Part shown: positions 6,125 through 6,292 of the stretch, piece after piece
Layout of the letters: each line of letters opens with the position of its first letter
Position numbering within the stretch: position 1 is the first letter of the stretch
From: Coriobacteriales bacterium
Lineage (GTDB): Bacteria > Actinomycetota > Coriobacteriia > Coriobacteriales > UBA8131
DNA length: 6,292 nt
Direction: 5' to 3'
Assembly (NCBI GenBank): GCA_031254255.1
Contig: JAIRUT010000094.1
Location: 1-6,292 of the forward strand
Position numbers and translations under genes: made by a program
Notes under the pieces: generated by a model
The model's database searches: none
The model's input: only the letters and a program-made list of their open reading frames with translations
What the model was told of the DNA's origin: nothing

Positions 6125-6292
6125 TCAGGCAGCAAGCTTTACCAACATCTCTGTCCAAGCCAGTTCGCCTTTGAGGTAAACATAATTAGCATCCTCAAGC
6201 GACATGGACTGCAACTGACCCTCTAGCTCACTGATCCTATCTTTCAGCTCACCGACATTTTGGCCTTCAACGGCTTCAGCTCGTGTCGCCAA
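6125..6292 (-). CDS. C-terminal end of a coiled-coil protein gene upstream of murA (partial)
   Basis: An open - strand frame enters from the right edge and ends at TGA 6127-6125, giving 55 residues. The first 30 or so are charged and helical with heptad-like spacing (GELKDRISELEGQLQ), suggesting a coiled coil, followed by a less charged end with YVYLKGELAW and a hydrophobic last turn. No domain was recognised and the family is unknown to me. The stop lies 22 bases before the preferred murA start, or overlaps the most upstream possible start, so the two genes are very probably co-transcribed. The helix and operon position would suit a small cytoplasmic or envelope-associated accessory protein, but no function should be assigned from this fragment. 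The start is outside the window. Confidence 0.65.
   Translation of the reverse strand: MATRAEAVEGQNVGELKDRISELEGQLQSMSLEDANYVYLKGELAWTEMLVKLAA

Overview
The window reads as chromosomal DNA from a Gram-positive bacterium with roughly balanced base composition. It carries a PadR/DUF1048-type drug-efflux cassette, an envelope protein of the LytR-CpsA-Psr (LCP) family with a LytR_C tail, and a MurA-type UDP-GlcNAc enolpyruvyltransferase. An Actinomycetota lineage of moderate GC (for example Coriobacteriia) or a Firmicute would fit. This is an inference from gene types, not a placement.

Layout. The left half (1-3040) is read on the + strand. It starts with the last codons of a gene that is probably a PadR regulator, followed by a DUF1048 protein (71-421), an ABC ATPase (435-1328), its six-helix ABC-2 permease (1330-2094), and, after 97 bases, a LarE-type ATP-dependent sulfur transferase (2192-3040). 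The first four are packed as one operon with gaps of 1 to 13 bases. The right half (3053-6292) is read on the - strand. It holds the end of a coiled-coil protein gene (6125-6292), murA (4801 to about 6102) and an LCP ligase gene (3053-4618). The two halves converge with only 12 bases between the larE and lcp stop codons.

How the genes work together. The left cassette is a familiar arrangement: a PadR repressor with a small DUF1048 partner is expected to control a DrrAB-like exporter in response to a toxic small molecule. larE belongs to a different pathway (sulfur insertion into the nickel-pincer nucleotide cofactor or a similar sulfur-transfer job), and no larA, larB or larC is visible here. 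The right half is cell-wall biology: MurA makes the first committed precursor of peptidoglycan, and LCP proteins attach glycopolymers to finished peptidoglycan.

Most of the window is ordinary. The most unusual structure is a degenerate 12-base tandem repeat (1212-1319) that gives the ABC ATPase a tetrapeptide-repeat, Asn-rich tail. The same array is open in the permease reading frame and carries two copies of a Shine-Dalgarno-like box exactly 96 bases apart, each followed by a possible permease start. No tRNA, rRNA, CRISPR array, insertion sequence or strong intrinsic terminator was seen, and no stretch over 300 bases lacks a gene.
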